64,000 bases of DNA from Deltaproteobacteria bacterium (lineage in GTDB: Bacteria; Myxococcota; Kuafuiibacteriia; Kuafuiibacteriales; Kuafuiibacteriaceae), in contig JADJPE010000005.1 of NCBI GenBank assembly GCA_016713425.1, forward strand, positions 4,092,001-4,156,000, read 5' to 3'. The translations under genes and the position numbers were made by a program. The notes beneath the pieces are model-generated. The model ran no database searches. It saw only the letters and a program-made list of their open reading frames with translations, and had not been told where the DNA came from. This document shows positions 63,781 through 64,000 of this stretch, piece by piece. Numbering within the stretch: the stretch's first letter is position 1; every line of letters begins with the position of its first letter.

Positions 63781-64000
63781 ATGCCGGACCAAGAGCCCTT
63801 GGGTGGCGCGACCGTTACCGCCCTATCCGAACCGAGCCAAGCCGCGGCGCCCGATGCGATGGAAACCTCGGACGGCGTTCTCACCCGCGATGCCGCCGCC
63901 GCGAGCGATGGTTGCACTGAGGCTTCGGCCGAGGTCGCCGCCGGCGGCGGGTCTTTAGCCACGACGGCGACGAGCACCGGGAGCGAAGCCAAGACCGGTG
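63781..64000 (+). CDS. Partial CDS, Ala/Ser/Thr-rich N-terminus (3' cut by window)
   Basis: An open frame from the ATG at 63781 to the end of the window without a stop. It begins MPDQEPLGGATVTALSEPSQ and continues Ala/Thr/Ser-rich with ASDGCTEASAEVAAGGG. AGG lies six bases before the ATG. The composition looks like a disordered cytoplasmic N-terminal region of a longer protein. No signal peptide is visible and the function is unknown. Third-position GC is high, consistent with coding. Confidence 0.5.
   Translation, partial: MPDQEPLGGATVTALSEPSQAAAPDAMETSDGVLTRDAAAASDGCTEASAEVAAGGGSLATTATSTGSEAKTG

Overview
The window is high-GC bacterial DNA with dense coding and many ATG, GTG and TTG starts. 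Three features suggest a delta-proteobacterial (Myxococcota-like) chromosome: giant Hanks-type kinases fused to AAA, GAF and GGDEF modules; a 2670-residue LruC/PKD/RHS surface protein with Cys-rich NGDEAGVDCGG repeats; and Omp85/Tol-Pal-type envelope genes. This placement is an inference from gene content. I found no rRNA, tRNA, CRISPR array, insertion sequence or prophage.

Layout. 1-2.1 kb: the 3' end of a CusA/CzcA-type RND pump and a 70-residue YjfB-like protein. 2.5-11 kb: a small lipoprotein followed by the giant RHS protein, whose C-terminal domain looks like a toxin and has no immunity gene directly downstream. 11.3-22.4 kb: two convergent paralogous sensor proteins (kinase, AAA ATPase, helical repeats, two GAF domains, diguanylate cyclase). 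22.5-31.7 kb: an ATC-hydrolase-like protein, fused isobutyryl-CoA mutase IcmF, and a run of phosphatase, lipoprotein, beta-helix protein and a 649-residue unknown. 31.7-38.2 kb: aconitase, a small unknown and a tRNA-dihydrouridine synthase on the minus strand, then a CpoB-like lipoprotein and a LysM protein on the plus strand.

38.5-42.4 kb holds a tightly overlapping four-gene unit: lysine 2,3-aminomutase-like radical SAM enzyme, Cys-cluster protein and two D-Ala-D-Ala-ligase-like ATP-grasp enzymes. It is the best candidate here for an undescribed pathway, possibly beta-lysine conjugation. 42.5-51.5 kb follows the widely conserved order dprA, (topA), trmFO, xerC, hslV, hslU, argD, but a membrane-anchored Ser/Thr kinase sits where topA is often found.

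51.5-59.1 kb looks like a chaperone module: J-domain/TPR protein, DnaK paralogue, TPR protein and ClpB. The J protein and the TPR protein share a small GFVxSxxDG domain at opposite ends. 59.2-64 kb is envelope-related: BamA, a C45-type Ntn hydrolase, a small outer-membrane barrel and the start of another gene.

Short in-frame or intergenic tandem repeats (6-29 bp units) recur through the window, several inside or next to secretion-signal coding sequence. Two genes have convincing -35/-10 promoters so close to the ATG that their transcripts should be leaderless.
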